IMG/VR virus record: IMGVR_UViG_3300005514_000008
Location: 1 to 27,668 of that record
Source of the DNA: a virus
Reading direction: 5' to 3' (one strand)
Length of the DNA: 27,668 nucleotides
Below the pieces are notes generated by a model. It searched no databases. It was not told the origin of the DNA and was given only the letters and a program-made list of their open reading frames with translations. Positions 8,605 to 17,755 of the stretch are shown here, piece by piece (the stretch's first letter is position 1; every line of letters begins with the position of its first letter). Made by a program: the position numbers and the translations under genes.

Positions 8605-11600
8605 ATGCCAAGTCCAACTGACTTTAATCTCTCGCCTTATTATGATGATTTCTCGGAAAGCAAAAGCTTTCATAGAATATTATTCAGACCAGCTTTCGCT
8701 GTACAGGCAAGAGAGTTAACACAATCACAATCTATACTACAAAACCAGATTGAAAAATTTGGAGACCACATATTTAAGAGTGGTGCTCAAATGATACCTG
8801 GTGAGATTACTTATGACTTACAATACTATTCAGTTAAGTTAACTTCATTTACAGGAACAACTACACTTTCAGATTTTGAAGGATTAACTTTAGTAGGACA
8901 AACTTCTGCTGTTGAAGCTAAAGTTATGGCAAGTGATATTGCAACTTCAACTGACCCAAATACTTTATACATCAAATATACAAAAACTGGTGTAGGTAAT
9001 ACTACAAAAGATTTTGTTGCTGGTGAATCAATGGTTGCAACACACGGTACTTTAGGTAATCTAACTGCTGTATGTACATCTTCACATATTGGTTCAGCTG
9101 CTTCAGTTGCTTCTGGAACTTATTACATTAATGGTTTTGCTGTTGGTGTTGACCAACAAACAATCGTATTAGACAAATATACAAACACTCCAAGTTATAG
9201 AATTGGATTATCTATAGCTGAAAGTTTTGTAACCCCAAACAATGACGCTTCACTTGTAGATAATGCTCAAGGTTCTTCAAACGCAAACGCTCCAGGTGCT
9301 CACAGATTTAAAATTTCATTAACACTTGCTAAACTTGCTTTAACTTCTATTGAAGATTCAAACTTTATAGAATTATTAAGATTAAGTGATGGTGCTTTAC
9401 AAAATAAAGTTAGAAGTTCAGAATACGGAGTATTAGAAGATACTTTTGCTCGTAGAACATATGACGAAAGTGGTGACTATACCGTAAGACCTTTTGATTT
9501 AGATGTTAGAGAACATTTAATTTCTGGAGATAATAGAGGTATCTATACTTCTGCAAATGGTGGTGACGCTACTAAACTTGCACTAGGATTATCTCCTGGA
9601 AAAGCATATGTTAAAGGATACGAAATAGATAAAGTAGGAACAGAATTTATTACAATAGATAAGGCAAGAACATTTGGAAGTGAAAATGGTTTCCCTACAA
9701 AATTTGATGTAGGAAATTTTGTTAATGTATCTAATGTTTATGGTTCTCCAGATGTAAATTTTATAACAGGAAAAGTAGAAGCTTATAAAGCATTACAATT
9801 AAAACTTTCTTCACCTTCTTATACAGCAGGAACAATTACTGCAAACAACGAAAATTTAGTATTAGATATTGGTCGTGCTAAATCTAAAGGATTTGAATAT
9901 AACGCAAGTACAAGTTCAGCAATATCTGGTGCAGGAGCTGTAGCTCCACAAACAACTGAAATTTTTAAACACTTCTTATTTGATATAGAAATGTTTAGTC
10001 ATATAGGTATCACAACTAACACAGCATTTACAACTGGAGAGAAACTAACTGGTTCAACTTCTGGTGCAACTGGTGTTGTAGAAAATGTATCTACTGGAAC
10101 AACTGCTACAATCGCTTCATCTACAGCAGCTAATCCTGTTGTTATAACAATGACTGCTGATTTAGATATTAGAAATGGTGACGCAATAAAAATTACTGGT
10201 GTTACCACACAAACAGAATTAAATAACAATACTTACTATGTTCAACAAAAAATAGGTGGTACTGCAAAAAGAGATTTCCAATTACTTGATAGTACAGGTA
10301 CTCTTGTTGACGGAACTGCTCACACAGGTGCTGGTACAGGTGGTTCAGCTCAAACTGGAAAAGTAGTTATATCAAATGTACAAGGAGAATTTTCTGATGG
10401 CGAAACAATTACAGGTGGCACTTCTTCTAATACTGCTATCGTAAAAACAAGTGTAATTGGTAATAGAGGATTTACAAGTTATGGTTCTAGTGATATAAAA
10501 GAAATTACAATGGCAGGAACTCCAAACTATACTGCTCAAACAGAATTATCAACTGCTTATGGAGACAATCAACAACTATCTGGTTCAATTTCAGTATCAG
10601 GTGGTGGACAAGATGTAGTAGGTTTCAGTACTAAATTTGATACAGAATTAAAAGTTGGAGATTCACTTCAATTTGCTGATACAGGCGGAACAATTACAAC
10701 AAGAGAAGTTTTAGAAATTAAAACTTCTTCATCATTAACACTTGCAAGTGCTATTGGTGGAACTGCTGTATCAAACTCAATCGCTATAAGACGAAGAGCA
10801 AAATTACAAGAAGCTGATAAAAATATTGCTATCTTTGAATTACCTTATAGTACAATTAAAACATTAAAAACAGAAACAAACTCTGGTATTGCTGATACCT
10901 TATTTACGGTTAGAAAAACTTTTGTTGGAACATTAACTTCAACAGGAGATATTACTATTACAGCAAATACAGGAGAGACTTTCCTTTCTCAATCAGAAAG
11001 AGACTATTCAGTAACCATAATGTCAAAAGGTGGTTCTTCTTCTGCTGGTAATGTTGGAGATAAATTATCTACAACTGGAAACCAACACGAAGGTGACGCT
11101 GCTTTTACTTTATCTGGTTCACCTGTTGGTCGTACATTAACTTTAGATTTTGGAGCTAACCATCAAGGACACGAAGTAAAAATTATTGGAACATTAAGTA
11201 AATCAGCACAAAACGAAAAAACAAAAACATTAACTTCAAATGCTACTACAACTATTACAACTCAAGCGGCGTGTGAGGCAAATGTTATTGGTTTAGGTAA
11301 GGCAGATATTTACTCACTTGCTTCTGTACATATGGCAGCTGATTTCAGTACAACTCCAACAACTAGTGATACAGATATTACAAGTAGATTTACTTTAGAT
11401 AATGGTCAAAGAGATAACTACTATGATATTGGAAGATTAAAAAGAGTTGATGGAAGTTTAAATCCAACAGGACAATTATTAATTACATTTAACTATTTCA
11501 CACACGGTAATGGAGATTTCTTTAGTGTAGATAGTTATTCAGGACAAATAGATTACGAAAACATTCCAAATTATACTTCTGACACAACTGGTGCTGAATA

Positions 11601-14600
11601 TAAGTTAAGTGATGTATTAGATTTCAGACCAAGAGTAGATGACGCTTCAACTATAGACTCTGGTTCACAAAATAGAAGTTATGACGGTACTGGTGCTTCA
11701 ACGGTTGATGTTGTTAAATTTGGAACAAATGTAACCACAGACCACGAATTTTATAAAGGAAGAATAGATAAATTATTCTTAACAAGAGAAGGTGAATTCC
11801 AAGTACTTAAAGGAGCTCCTGATGTTAAACCACAGGCGCCAGATAAGATTGATAACGCAATGCACCTTTACACAATTTCTTTACCTGCGTATAACTTATC
11901 AACCGAAGATGTAGTTTTTGAAACGGTTGACAATAGAAGATATACAATGAGAGATATTGGAGCTATTGAAAAGAAAATTGATAGAGTTGAATATTATACT
12001 CAATTATCTTTACTAGAAAGTGCTGCTCAATCTTTACAAATACAAGACGCTGATGGTTTTGATAGATTTAAAAATGGAATTATTGTAGATAACTTTAAAG
12101 GTCACGGAATTGGTCAGGTTACAAGTGGTGATTACAGATGTTCAGTAGATATGTCTAAAGGAGAATTAAGACCTCACTTTAACCAACAAGCTGTTGAGGT
12201 AGAAGAAATAGATAACGATGGAACGGTTTTAGTTGACGCTGATAGAACAGCAGCTAACTACATAAAGACTGGTGATTGTTTAACATTACCATATACAGAA
12301 ACAGATTTAATTAATCAACCTTTTGCTTCTAAAGCAATTAATATTAACCCTTTCGCTATTTTCAGTTGGATGGGAACACTAGAATTAACTCCTTCAAGTG
12401 ATGAATGGAGAGAAACACAAAGAACACCTGAATTAGTAGTTAACTCTACAACAGGTGCTTGGGATCAATTATTAAGACAAGGAAATGTACCTAATCAAAA
12501 TCAAATAGCTATGGGTACGGTTTGGAACGAATGGCAAACAAACTGGACTGGCGCACCAACGCAAGTTTCTTCAACAAGAGTAGGTGGTAGATGGAGAAAT
12601 GGTAGAGCAATCCAACAACTAACTAATATTACTTCTATCAATCAAGTTAACCAAAGTAGAACAGGAATTACAACAACTGCAATACCTCAAACGGTTAGAA
12701 CAAGTATGGGAGATAGAGTAGTTGATGTTGCCTTTGTAGCATTTATTAGAAGTAGGGATGTTGCCTTTTCTGGTACAAGAATGAAACCAAATGCTAGAGT
12801 TTATCCTTTCTTTGATAATGTAGATATTACTTCTTATGTAACCCCAACAGGTGGTTCACTTGGAGGAAATTTGGTTACAGACGCAAATGGTTCCGTATCA
12901 GGAACTTTTGCAATACCTGATCCAACTAACAATTCTAATCCAAGATGGAGAACAGGTGATAGAACATTTAGATTAACTTCATCAAGTACTAACTCTATGG
13001 ATGCCGCTGCTGTTGATACGGCCGCAAACGCTGAATATGTTGCAAGAGGATTATTGAATACGGTTAGAGATACAATTGTTTCAACTAGAGAATTTTCAAA
13101 TGTGATGACAACGGTAACAGACCAACAAACGGTTAATAGAACAAGTACAAGACAAGTAGTACAAACGGTTGGTTGGCACGACCCATTATCACAAACATTT
13201 TTAACAGATGAGAAAGGTGGTGTTTCTTTAACATCAATAGATTTATATTTCTCAACTAAAGACGCAAACATTCCTGTAACCGTACAAATTAGAAATACGG
13301 TTAACGGTTATCCAGGAAGTAAAATACTTCCATTTGGAGAGGTTACTTTAAATCCAAGTCAAGTTAATACAAGTTCAGACGCTTCAGTAAAAACAACATT
13401 TACTTTCCCTAGTCCTGTTTATATACAAGACCAAGTAGAGTATGCTTTTGTTGTAATGTCAAACTCAAACGATTATCAAACTTATGTTGCTAGATTAGGT
13501 GAAACTGCGATAGGTTCTAGTAGAACAATATCAGAACAACCATACGCTGGCGTTATGTTTAAATCTCAAAACGGTTCAACTTGGACTTCTGAACCAAATG
13601 AAGATATTAAATTTACAATTAAAAGAGCTGAATATTCAAATGTAGTTGGAACGGTACATTTAGCTAATAAAGAATTACCTGCTTCAGCTTTAGAACAAAA
13701 TCCAATTAGAACAACAAATAGTTCTGCTGTAATTAGAGTATTCCATAAAAATCATAACTTACACGATACGAATTCGTGTATAACTATTGCTGGAGTTCCA
13801 GCTGGTATTCATAATGGAATTAATGCAACAGATATTAATGGAACATATACTTCTATATCAAATATAACTTTAGATAGTTATGATATAACAACTAGTGGAA
13901 CTGCAAACGCAACTGGAGATATTGGTGGCACAGCGGTTACTGCTACACAAAATAGACAATTTGATGTATTGAATTTAGCTGGTCTACAAACATTAGCAGT
14001 ACCAGGAACTTCAATTGTTCCTTATGTAAGAACAACAACATCTAAAGCAATTCACGGTTCACAAAGTCCGTATGCTTTAACAACCGAAGTTAATAAACAA
14101 TCGGTTACTATGGCAGATGATATTTACTTTACTCAACCACAGGCAGTTATGTCTCAACCAAATGAGACAACTCGTATGTCAGGTAAAAAATCTTTTTATG
14201 TTATAATAGAAATGTCAACTACAAATACAAAACTAACTCCTGTTATTGACTTAGCAAGAAATAGTGTATTCTGTATTTCAAACAGATTAAATAGTCCAAC
14301 TTCAAGTAATACACCAGACTTTGTTCCTGAAACAGCTGCTAGTGATACTTCAGGTGCTTCAAAATATATTATTAAACCTGTTGTATTGGCAAACAACTCA
14401 ACGGCGTTAGATATTAGATTGACACAATCAGTTAGAGCTAGTGCTGAAGTAGAAGTTTATTACAGAACAACGAGTGCTGATGAAGTTAGAAATATAAATG
14501 ATATTAACTGGACAGCATTTAACGGAGATGGTAGTGCTGATAAAGCGGTTACTTCTTCTGAAGCTGATGATGACTTTAGAGAGTATCAATATTCTGTAAG

Positions 14601-14709
14601 TGGTGTAAATACCTTTACTGCATTCCAATTAAAAATAGTACTAAAAGGAACTAACTCTAGTTATCCTCCAATAGTACGAGATATGAGAGGAATTGCATTG
14701 GCAATATAA
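8605..14709 (+). CDS. Giant DUF4815-type virion structural protein
   Basis: A 2034-residue protein, the largest in the window. The first 80 residues carry the DUF4815 signature: P-Y-Y-D-D-F, F-H-R-I-L-F-R-P-x-F-A-V-Q-A-R-E-L, then Q-x-I-L-Q-N-Q-I and F-G-D-H-I-F-K. Residues about 470-650 hold inserted beta modules (near 477 and 597) shared with neighbouring baseplate proteins. The region around 1080-1300 (F-R-P-R-V-D-D, Y-T-M-R-D-I-G-A-I-E-K-K-I-D-R-V-E-Y-Y-T, then I-N-P-F-A-I-F-S-W-M-G) matches the conserved core of marine myophage homologues. The C-terminal part is Thr/Ser/Asn-rich with fibre-like beta sequence. A CGAGGGAAA ribosome site (8593-8601) supports the start. Likely a peripheral baseplate or long tail-associated protein; the exact role is unknown. 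Confidence 0.8.
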   Translation: MPSPTDFNLSPYYDDFSESKSFHRILFRPAFAVQARELTQSQSILQNQIEKFGDHIFKSGAQMIPGEITYDLQYYSVKLTSFTGTTTLSDFEGLTLVGQTSAVEAKVMASDIATSTDPNTLYIKYTKTGVGNTTKDFVAGESMVATHGTLGNLTAVCTSSHIGSAASVASGTYYINGFAVGVDQQTIVLDKYTNTPSYRIGLSIAESFVTPNNDASLVDNAQGSSNANAPGAHRFKISLTLAKLALTSIEDSNFIELLRLSDGALQNKVRSSEYGVLEDTFARRTYDESGDYTVRPFDLDVREHLISGDNRGIYTSANGGDATKLALGLSPGKAYVKGYEIDKVGTEFITIDKARTFGSENGFPTKFDVGNFVNVSNVYGSPDVNFITGKVEAYKALQLKLSSPSYTAGTITANNENLVLDIGRAKSKGFEYNASTSSAISGAGAVAPQTTEIFKHFLFDIEMFSHIGITTNTAFTTGEKLTGSTSGATGVVENVSTGTTATIASSTAANPVVITMTADLDIRNGDAIKITGVTTQTELNNNTYYVQQKIGGTAKRDFQLLDSTGTLVDGTAHTGAGTGGSAQTGKVVISNVQGEFSDGETITGGTSSNTAIVKTSVIGNRGFTSYGSSDIKEITMAGTPNYTAQTELSTAYGDNQQLSGSISVSGGGQDVVGFSTKFDTELKVGDSLQFADTGGTITTREVLEIKTSSSLTLASAIGGTAVSNSIAIRRRAKLQEADKNIAIFELPYSTIKTLKTETNSGIADTLFTVRKTFVGTLTSTGDITITANTGETFLSQSERDYSVTIMSKGGSSSAGNVGDKLSTTGNQHEGDAAFTLSGSPVGRTLTLDFGANHQGHEVKIIGTLSKSAQNEKTKTLTSNATTTITTQAACEANVIGLGKADIYSLASVHMAADFSTTPTTSDTDITSRFTLDNGQRDNYYDIGRLKRVDGSLNPTGQLLITFNYFTHGNGDFFSVDSYSGQIDYENIPNYTSDTTGAEYKLSDVLDFRPRVDDASTIDSGSQNRSYDGTGASTVDVVKFGTNVTTDHEFYKGRIDKLFLTREGEFQVLKGAPDVKPQAPDKIDNAMHLYTISLPAYNLSTEDVVFETVDNRRYTMRDIGAIEKKIDRVEYYTQLSLLESAAQSLQIQDADGFDRFKNGIIVDNFKGHGIGQVTSGDYRCSVDMSKGELRPHFNQQAVEVEEIDNDGTVLVDADRTAANYIKTGDCLTLPYTETDLINQPFASKAININPFAIFSWMGTLELTPSSDEWRETQRTPELVVNSTTGAWDQLLRQGNVPNQNQIAMGTVWNEWQTNWTGAPTQVSSTRVGGRWRNGRAIQQLTNITSINQVNQSRTGITTTAIPQTVRTSMGDRVVDVAFVAFIRSRDVAFSGTRMKPNARVYPFFDNVDITSYVTPTGGSLGGNLVTDANGSVSGTFAIPDPTNNSNPRWRTGDRTFRLTSSSTNSMDAAAVDTAANAEYVARGLLNTVRDTIVSTREFSNVMTTVTDQQTVNRTSTRQVVQTVGWHDPLSQTFLTDEKGGVSLTSIDLYFSTKDANIPVTVQIRNTVNGYPGSKILPFGEVTLNPSQVNTSSDASVKTTFTFPSPVYIQDQVEYAFVVMSNSNDYQTYVARLGETAIGSSRTISEQPYAGVMFKSQNGSTWTSEPNEDIKFTIKRAEYSNVVGTVHLANKELPASALEQNPIRTTNSSAVIRVFHKNHNLHDTNSCITIAGVPAGIHNGINATDINGTYTSISNITLDSYDITTSGTANATGDIGGTAVTATQNRQFDVLNLAGLQTLAVPGTSIVPYVRTTTSKAIHGSQSPYALTTEVNKQSVTMADDIYFTQPQAVMSQPNETTRMSGKKSFYVIIEMSTTNTKLTPVIDLARNSVFCISNRLNSPTSSNTPDFVPETAASDTSGASKYIIKPVVLANNSTALDIRLTQSVRASAEVEVYYRTTSADEVRNINDINWTAFNGDGSADKAVTSSEADDDFREYQYSVSGVNTFTAFQLKIVLKGTNSSYPPIVRDMRGIALAI

Positions 14710-14713
14710 TTTA

Positions 14714-14938
14714 ATGAGTTCTACAATGATTAAAGTAATGAATTTTGACCATTTACAAAGAGATTTAAAATCTAATGCTATTGTAAATACTAGTTCAACT
14801 GAATATGAGATATATATTGCTAGAAAACAACAAAGAGAATTAGATAAAAATAAAATGCAAGATATGTGTAGAGAAATAAATACTTTAAAGGCAGAATTAA
14901 TAGAAATTAAAAGGATGATAAAATCAAATGGCAGTTAG
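14714..14938 (+). CDS. Small coiled-coil phage protein, function unknown
   Basis: A 74-residue protein from ATG 14714; starts at ATG 14726 or 14738, or an upstream TTG at 14693 that overlaps the 2034-aa gene, are possible and none has an ideal ribosome site. The N-terminal part contains F-D-H-L-x-R-D-L-K-S-N-A-I-V-N-T, followed by Y-I-A-R-K. The last 40 residues form a clear Leu/Ile heptad pattern rich in Lys and Glu (R-E-L, I-N-T-L-K-A-E-L-I-E-I-K), expected to be a coiled coil. Its 3-prime end overlaps the next fibre gene by 11 bases. I recall similar small proteins of unknown function near fibre genes in cyanophages; an assembly or trimerisation aid is a guess. Confidence 0.7.
   Translation: MSSTMIKVMNFDHLQRDLKSNAIVNTSSTEYEIYIARKQQRELDKNKMQDMCREINTLKAELIEIKRMIKSNGS
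14875..14882 (+). promoter_or_regulatory. Possible late promoter AATAAATA upstream of fibre gene
   Basis: The octamer AATAAATA fits the relaxed NATAAATA late motif described for T4-like cyanophages and lies 45 bases before the fibre start at 14928. It is inside the coiled-coil gene and could be chance in AT-rich DNA. Confidence 0.25.
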
Positions 14939-16229
14939 ACAAGTCGCAACGACAGATAGTTTAGATAAATTAAGAACGGAATTTAACGCTCTTGCTTTAT
15001 CTGATTTTGGAGACATTGCAACACTAGATAGTTCATTGTCAGCAACTACGGTTATAGGTGCTGTAAATGAAATTAACGCAATCGCAATTGCCGCTGCTGG
15101 TTTTACACTAACAGACGGTACAAACAATCAGGCGGTTGCTTCTGGTAACACATTGACCGTAAGTACTGGTACAGGTTTAGAAGCTATCGTATCATCACCA
15201 GATACATTAACAATTAACTTGGATACTAATTTAACAGGTTTAACAACTATAGATGTTAATACTTCTGCTGATATTGGAAATATAACTATTTCAAATGGTT
15301 CAATTGTATCTTCAAGTGGTACAATAGATTTCGGAAACGAACAATTAAATACAAGTGGTGGAATAACTGCTGGTGGAACGGTAGTAGGTGCTGGTGTAAC
15401 CATTAATGGTGCTTCAATGAAATTTGAAGGTGCAACTGCTAACTCTTTTGAAACTACATTAAGAGTTGATGACCCAGGACAAGATAATACAATTACTTTA
15501 CCAGATAGAAGTGGAACCGTAATCACAACAGGTGATACAGCTACGGTTACTCAAACAATGATAGCTAATGACGCTGTTAGTACAGACCAAGTTGCTGACA
15601 CTTCAATAACGGTTGCTAAATTAAAAGATTTTCCAACTTCAACATTAACCGTAGATACTTTAATTGCAAATAATATTACAGGTACCGCTTCACAATCAAA
15701 TGCTGTTGCTATTACTGCTGACAACACAGCAAACGCAACAAGATATATTACTTTTGCTGACGCAACTTCTGGTAACCAAGGATTAAAAACAGATACAGAT
15801 TTATATTACAATCCTTCAACAAATACATTAACAACAACTGCTACAAAAGCAAACTATGCTGACTTGGCAGAAAAATATTTAACTGATAAAGAATATCCAG
15901 TAGGTACCGTCTTATGTATAGGTGGTGTTGCTGAGGTAACTTCTTGTAAACAAAATCATTGTACAAAAGTTGTAGGTGTTGTATCAGAAAAACCTGCTTT
16001 CATAATGAATGGAAGTTTAGAAGGAATGTCTGTCGCTGTTGCATTAACAGGAAGAGTTCCTTGTAGAGTATGTGGACCTGTAAGAAAAGGCGATATGATT
16101 GTTAGTTGTGAAAAAGAAGGTTGTGGAAGAGCAGAAGCAGAACCTAGAACAGGTGCATTAATTGGAAAATCTTTAGTCAATGATGACTCAACAGGAGAAA
16201 GAATTGTTGAAATAGTTGTTGGTAAGTAG
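14928..16229 (+). CDS. Tail-fibre-like protein with Cys-rich C-terminal domain
   Basis: A 433-residue fibre-like protein. The N-terminal part (A-T-T-D-S-L-D-K-L-R-T-E-F-N, V-I-G-A-V-N-E-I-N) is the usual attachment segment. Residues about 60-300 are Thr/Ser/Asn/Gly-rich beta repeats including N-T-I-T-L-P-D-R-S-G-T-V-I-T, seen in many phage fibres. From residue 311 (A-D-L-A-E-K-Y, then Y-P-V-G-T-V-L) comes a conserved fibre-end domain with G-V-V-S-E-K-P-A-F-I-M-N and G-R-V-P-x-R-V-x-G-P-V-x-K-G-D. In this copy the domain carries seven cysteines (330, 340, 345, 379, 382, 394, 399) including a C-x-x-C, suggesting disulphides or metal binding. The start overlaps the previous gene by 11 bases, with an AAAGGATGA ribosome site at 14909-14917. 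It lies immediately before the modification cassette. Confidence 0.8.
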   Translation: MAVRQVATTDSLDKLRTEFNALALSDFGDIATLDSSLSATTVIGAVNEINAIAIAAAGFTLTDGTNNQAVASGNTLTVSTGTGLEAIVSSPDTLTINLDTNLTGLTTIDVNTSADIGNITISNGSIVSSSGTIDFGNEQLNTSGGITAGGTVVGAGVTINGASMKFEGATANSFETTLRVDDPGQDNTITLPDRSGTVITTGDTATVTQTMIANDAVSTDQVADTSITVAKLKDFPTSTLTVDTLIANNITGTASQSNAVAITADNTANATRYITFADATSGNQGLKTDTDLYYNPSTNTLTTTATKANYADLAEKYLTDKEYPVGTVLCIGGVAEVTSCKQNHCTKVVGVVSEKPAFIMNGSLEGMSVAVALTGRVPCRVCGPVRKGDMIVSCEKEGCGRAEAEPRTGALIGKSLVNDDSTGERIVEIVVGK

Positions 16230-16238
16230 GAGTATATA

Positions 16239-16718
16239 ATGGACGAACAAACTCAATTGTGGATTAAACGATTAAAAGACGAAATCCAAAATCATAACAG
16301 ATACGAAGCAAGACAACTATTTTACATAGATGATAATGGACTTGACCGAGAGGTTAAAGAACATATGACTTATGGAGAATGGTTAAGAGAATTTAATAGA
16401 TTTAAAGTTATTAAGGTGGAAGGTTTAGAAGATGTCTCTTGGTTAAGAGAAGTTTTAGATGAAGTAGTAAAGAATATCACAGGTAAGACTAGACAAGATA
16501 TTCATTTATTTGTGAATCAAAAACCAGGTGTTAGTTTCAAATCTCATAAAGACGACAAAGATGTTTACTTATATGTTGTAAAAGGCAAAAAGAAAGTAAA
16601 TATGAATAATGAGGTTAAACCGATATATGATGATGAAGGAATTATCATTAAACAAGGTGTTGAACACTTTGTTGAAAGTGAAGCTGATACTTGGGGGTTA
16701 AGTATTGGAGTTATATAA
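16239..16718 (+). CDS. Cupin/JmjC-like protein with HxD...H metal site
   Basis: A 159-residue protein. The N-terminal half is a charged helical region (residues 1-85). The C-terminal half looks like a small double-stranded beta-helix: F-V-N-Q-K-P-G-V-S-F, then H103-K-D105, a strand L-Y-V-V-K-G-K-K-K-V (111-120), and G-V-E-H143-F-V. This HxD...H arrangement is the Fe(II) triad of JmjC/cupin-type 2-oxoglutarate oxygenases, though the protein is shorter than most enzymes and no clear 2OG-binding basic residue can be assigned. It could equally be a metal-binding cupin without oxygenase activity. An AGGAG ribosome site at 16228-16232 precedes the ATG. It is the first gene of the accessory cassette and sits two bases before the first radical SAM gene, so the two are probably co-translated. 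Confidence 0.6.
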   Translation: MDEQTQLWIKRLKDEIQNHNRYEARQLFYIDDNGLDREVKEHMTYGEWLREFNRFKVIKVEGLEDVSWLREVLDEVVKNITGKTRQDIHLFVNQKPGVSFKSHKDDKDVYLYVVKGKKKVNMNNEVKPIYDDEGIIIKQGVEHFVESEADTWGLSIGVI

Positions 16719-16720
16719 TA

Positions 16721-17755
16721 ATGAATTGGATGTTTTATGTCAAAACAACCGAAACCTGTAATCTAAATTGTAAACATTGTTTTACTTCAGGTACATCTGG
16801 ACCTAAAGTATATTGGGACACAACAAAGATTATTAAATGGTTCAAAGCATTTCGCAAATTTAACTATCACAAAAACGACACAGCACATTTAGAATTTCAC
16901 GGTGGTGAACCATTTTTGGTTCCTGTATCTGAAATGGATTATGTGTATGACGCAACTAAAGGATTGTGGGACAATCAATCTTATGGTGTAACCACTAATC
17001 TTTGTTTCAAATTAAAACAAGAACACATAGATTTTATGAAAGGTCCTCTTGGTGGCAGATGTGGAACATCTTGGGATCCGAAGATTCGTTTTGAGAATGA
17101 AAAACAATTAAACTTATGGAGACGAAATGTTGCTACTTTAGTTGATGAAGGTATAACGGTTAAACTTTTTATATCAGTAACCAAAGATACAATAGCAATT
17201 GAGCCAATTGAATTATTGAAATGGGTAAAGGATTTAGGTGTTAAAGAAATGGCACTTGAAAGATTGACAGGTAATGGTAATGCAAACTTACATCCAGAAA
17301 TATTCCCACGAAACATAGACCAAGATAAATGGTTTTTAAAAATGCACGAGCAGATGATACAATACAATGCTAGAAAGTGGTTTGAAAATGAATTTTTTGA
17401 AACTATTTACTCAAAATTTACTGCTGGAGACAATACGCAAGGAACTTTCTGTAGAGATTGTGAACAAAAACTATTTACACTAAACGCAACTGGCACAATA
17501 GGTGGTTGCCCTAATGCTGCTCCTGAATTTACTTTTGGAACGCTAGATGACCCTTTGGATGGTCTTATAAATAGTCCTAAGCGATTACACAATATAGCGT
17601 GTGAAGTGGCAAGAAACCCATTGTGTTGGGAATGTCCAGTTTTCAAGTATTGTGGTGGAGATTGTCACCAATTAGGATGGCAAGGTGATATATGTGGCGC
17701 TCCGAAATCACTTATGAAACATTTGGCGCAAAATAGAAGTGAGGCAATATGGTAA
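16721..17755 (+). CDS. Radical SAM/SPASM peptide-maturase-like enzyme (rSAM 1)
   Basis: A 344-residue radical SAM protein. The cluster motif C13-x3-C17-x2-C20 (C-N-L-N-C-K-H-C) binds the SAM [4Fe-4S] cluster, followed by the SAM-contacting G-G-E-P at about residues 60-63. The C-terminus has a full SPASM layout: C244, C247, C263 and C294, then C302-x2-C305-x5-C311-x3-C315 and C325, able to hold two auxiliary clusters. SPASM proteins of this size typically modify ribosomal peptides or proteins (sactipeptide and cyclophane maturases, anSMEs). ATG 16721 was chosen with GGAG at 16707-16710; a TTG at 16691 would only add ten residues inside the previous gene. Its last seven bases overlap the start of the CHxS-tailed protein, making that protein the prime substrate candidate. 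Confidence 0.92.
   Translation: MNWMFYVKTTETCNLNCKHCFTSGTSGPKVYWDTTKIIKWFKAFRKFNYHKNDTAHLEFHGGEPFLVPVSEMDYVYDATKGLWDNQSYGVTTNLCFKLKQEHIDFMKGPLGGRCGTSWDPKIRFENEKQLNLWRRNVATLVDEGITVKLFISVTKDTIAIEPIELLKWVKDLGVKEMALERLTGNGNANLHPEIFPRNIDQDKWFLKMHEQMIQYNARKWFENEFFETIYSKFTAGDNTQGTFCRDCEQKLFTLNATGTIGGCPNAAPEFTFGTLDDPLDGLINSPKRLHNIACEVARNPLCWECPVFKYCGGDCHQLGWQGDICGAPKSLMKHLAQNRSEAIW
17566..17573 (+). promoter_or_regulatory. Possible internal late promoter ahead of CHxS-tailed protein
   Basis: Exact TATAAATA inside the SPASM region of rSAM 1, about 175 bases before the 17749 start. It could give the putative substrate its own late, high-level transcript. Being inside coding sequence (Leu-Ile-Asn-Ser codons) it may be fortuitous. 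Confidence 0.3.

Noticed and set aside
12834-13271. Minus-strand frame of 145 codons within the 2034-aa gene
   Set aside because: It is antisense to a clear structural gene. Its long Val/Leu/Ser-rich sequence is the typical reverse complement of Thr/Asn/Gly-rich codons, and every supported gene in the window is on the plus strand.
14693-14713. TTG start for the small coiled-coil protein
   Set aside because: Although GAGAGG lies just upstream, it is only two bases from the TTG and the extension overlaps the 2034-aa gene; ATG 14714 or later is more natural.
15128-15526. Minus-strand frame of 132 codons opposite the 433-aa fibre gene
   Set aside because: Same antisense artefact, Pro/Val/Ile-rich with no ribosome site and no neighbour on that strand.
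16691-16720. TTG start extending rSAM 1 by ten residues
   Set aside because: It lies inside the previous gene; ATG 16721 has GGAG at proper spacing and puts the CX3CX2C motif at residue 13 as usual.
16981-17367. Minus-strand frame of 128 codons opposite rSAM 1
   Set aside because: rSAM 1 has diagnostic motifs throughout; the antisense frame has no recognisable features.
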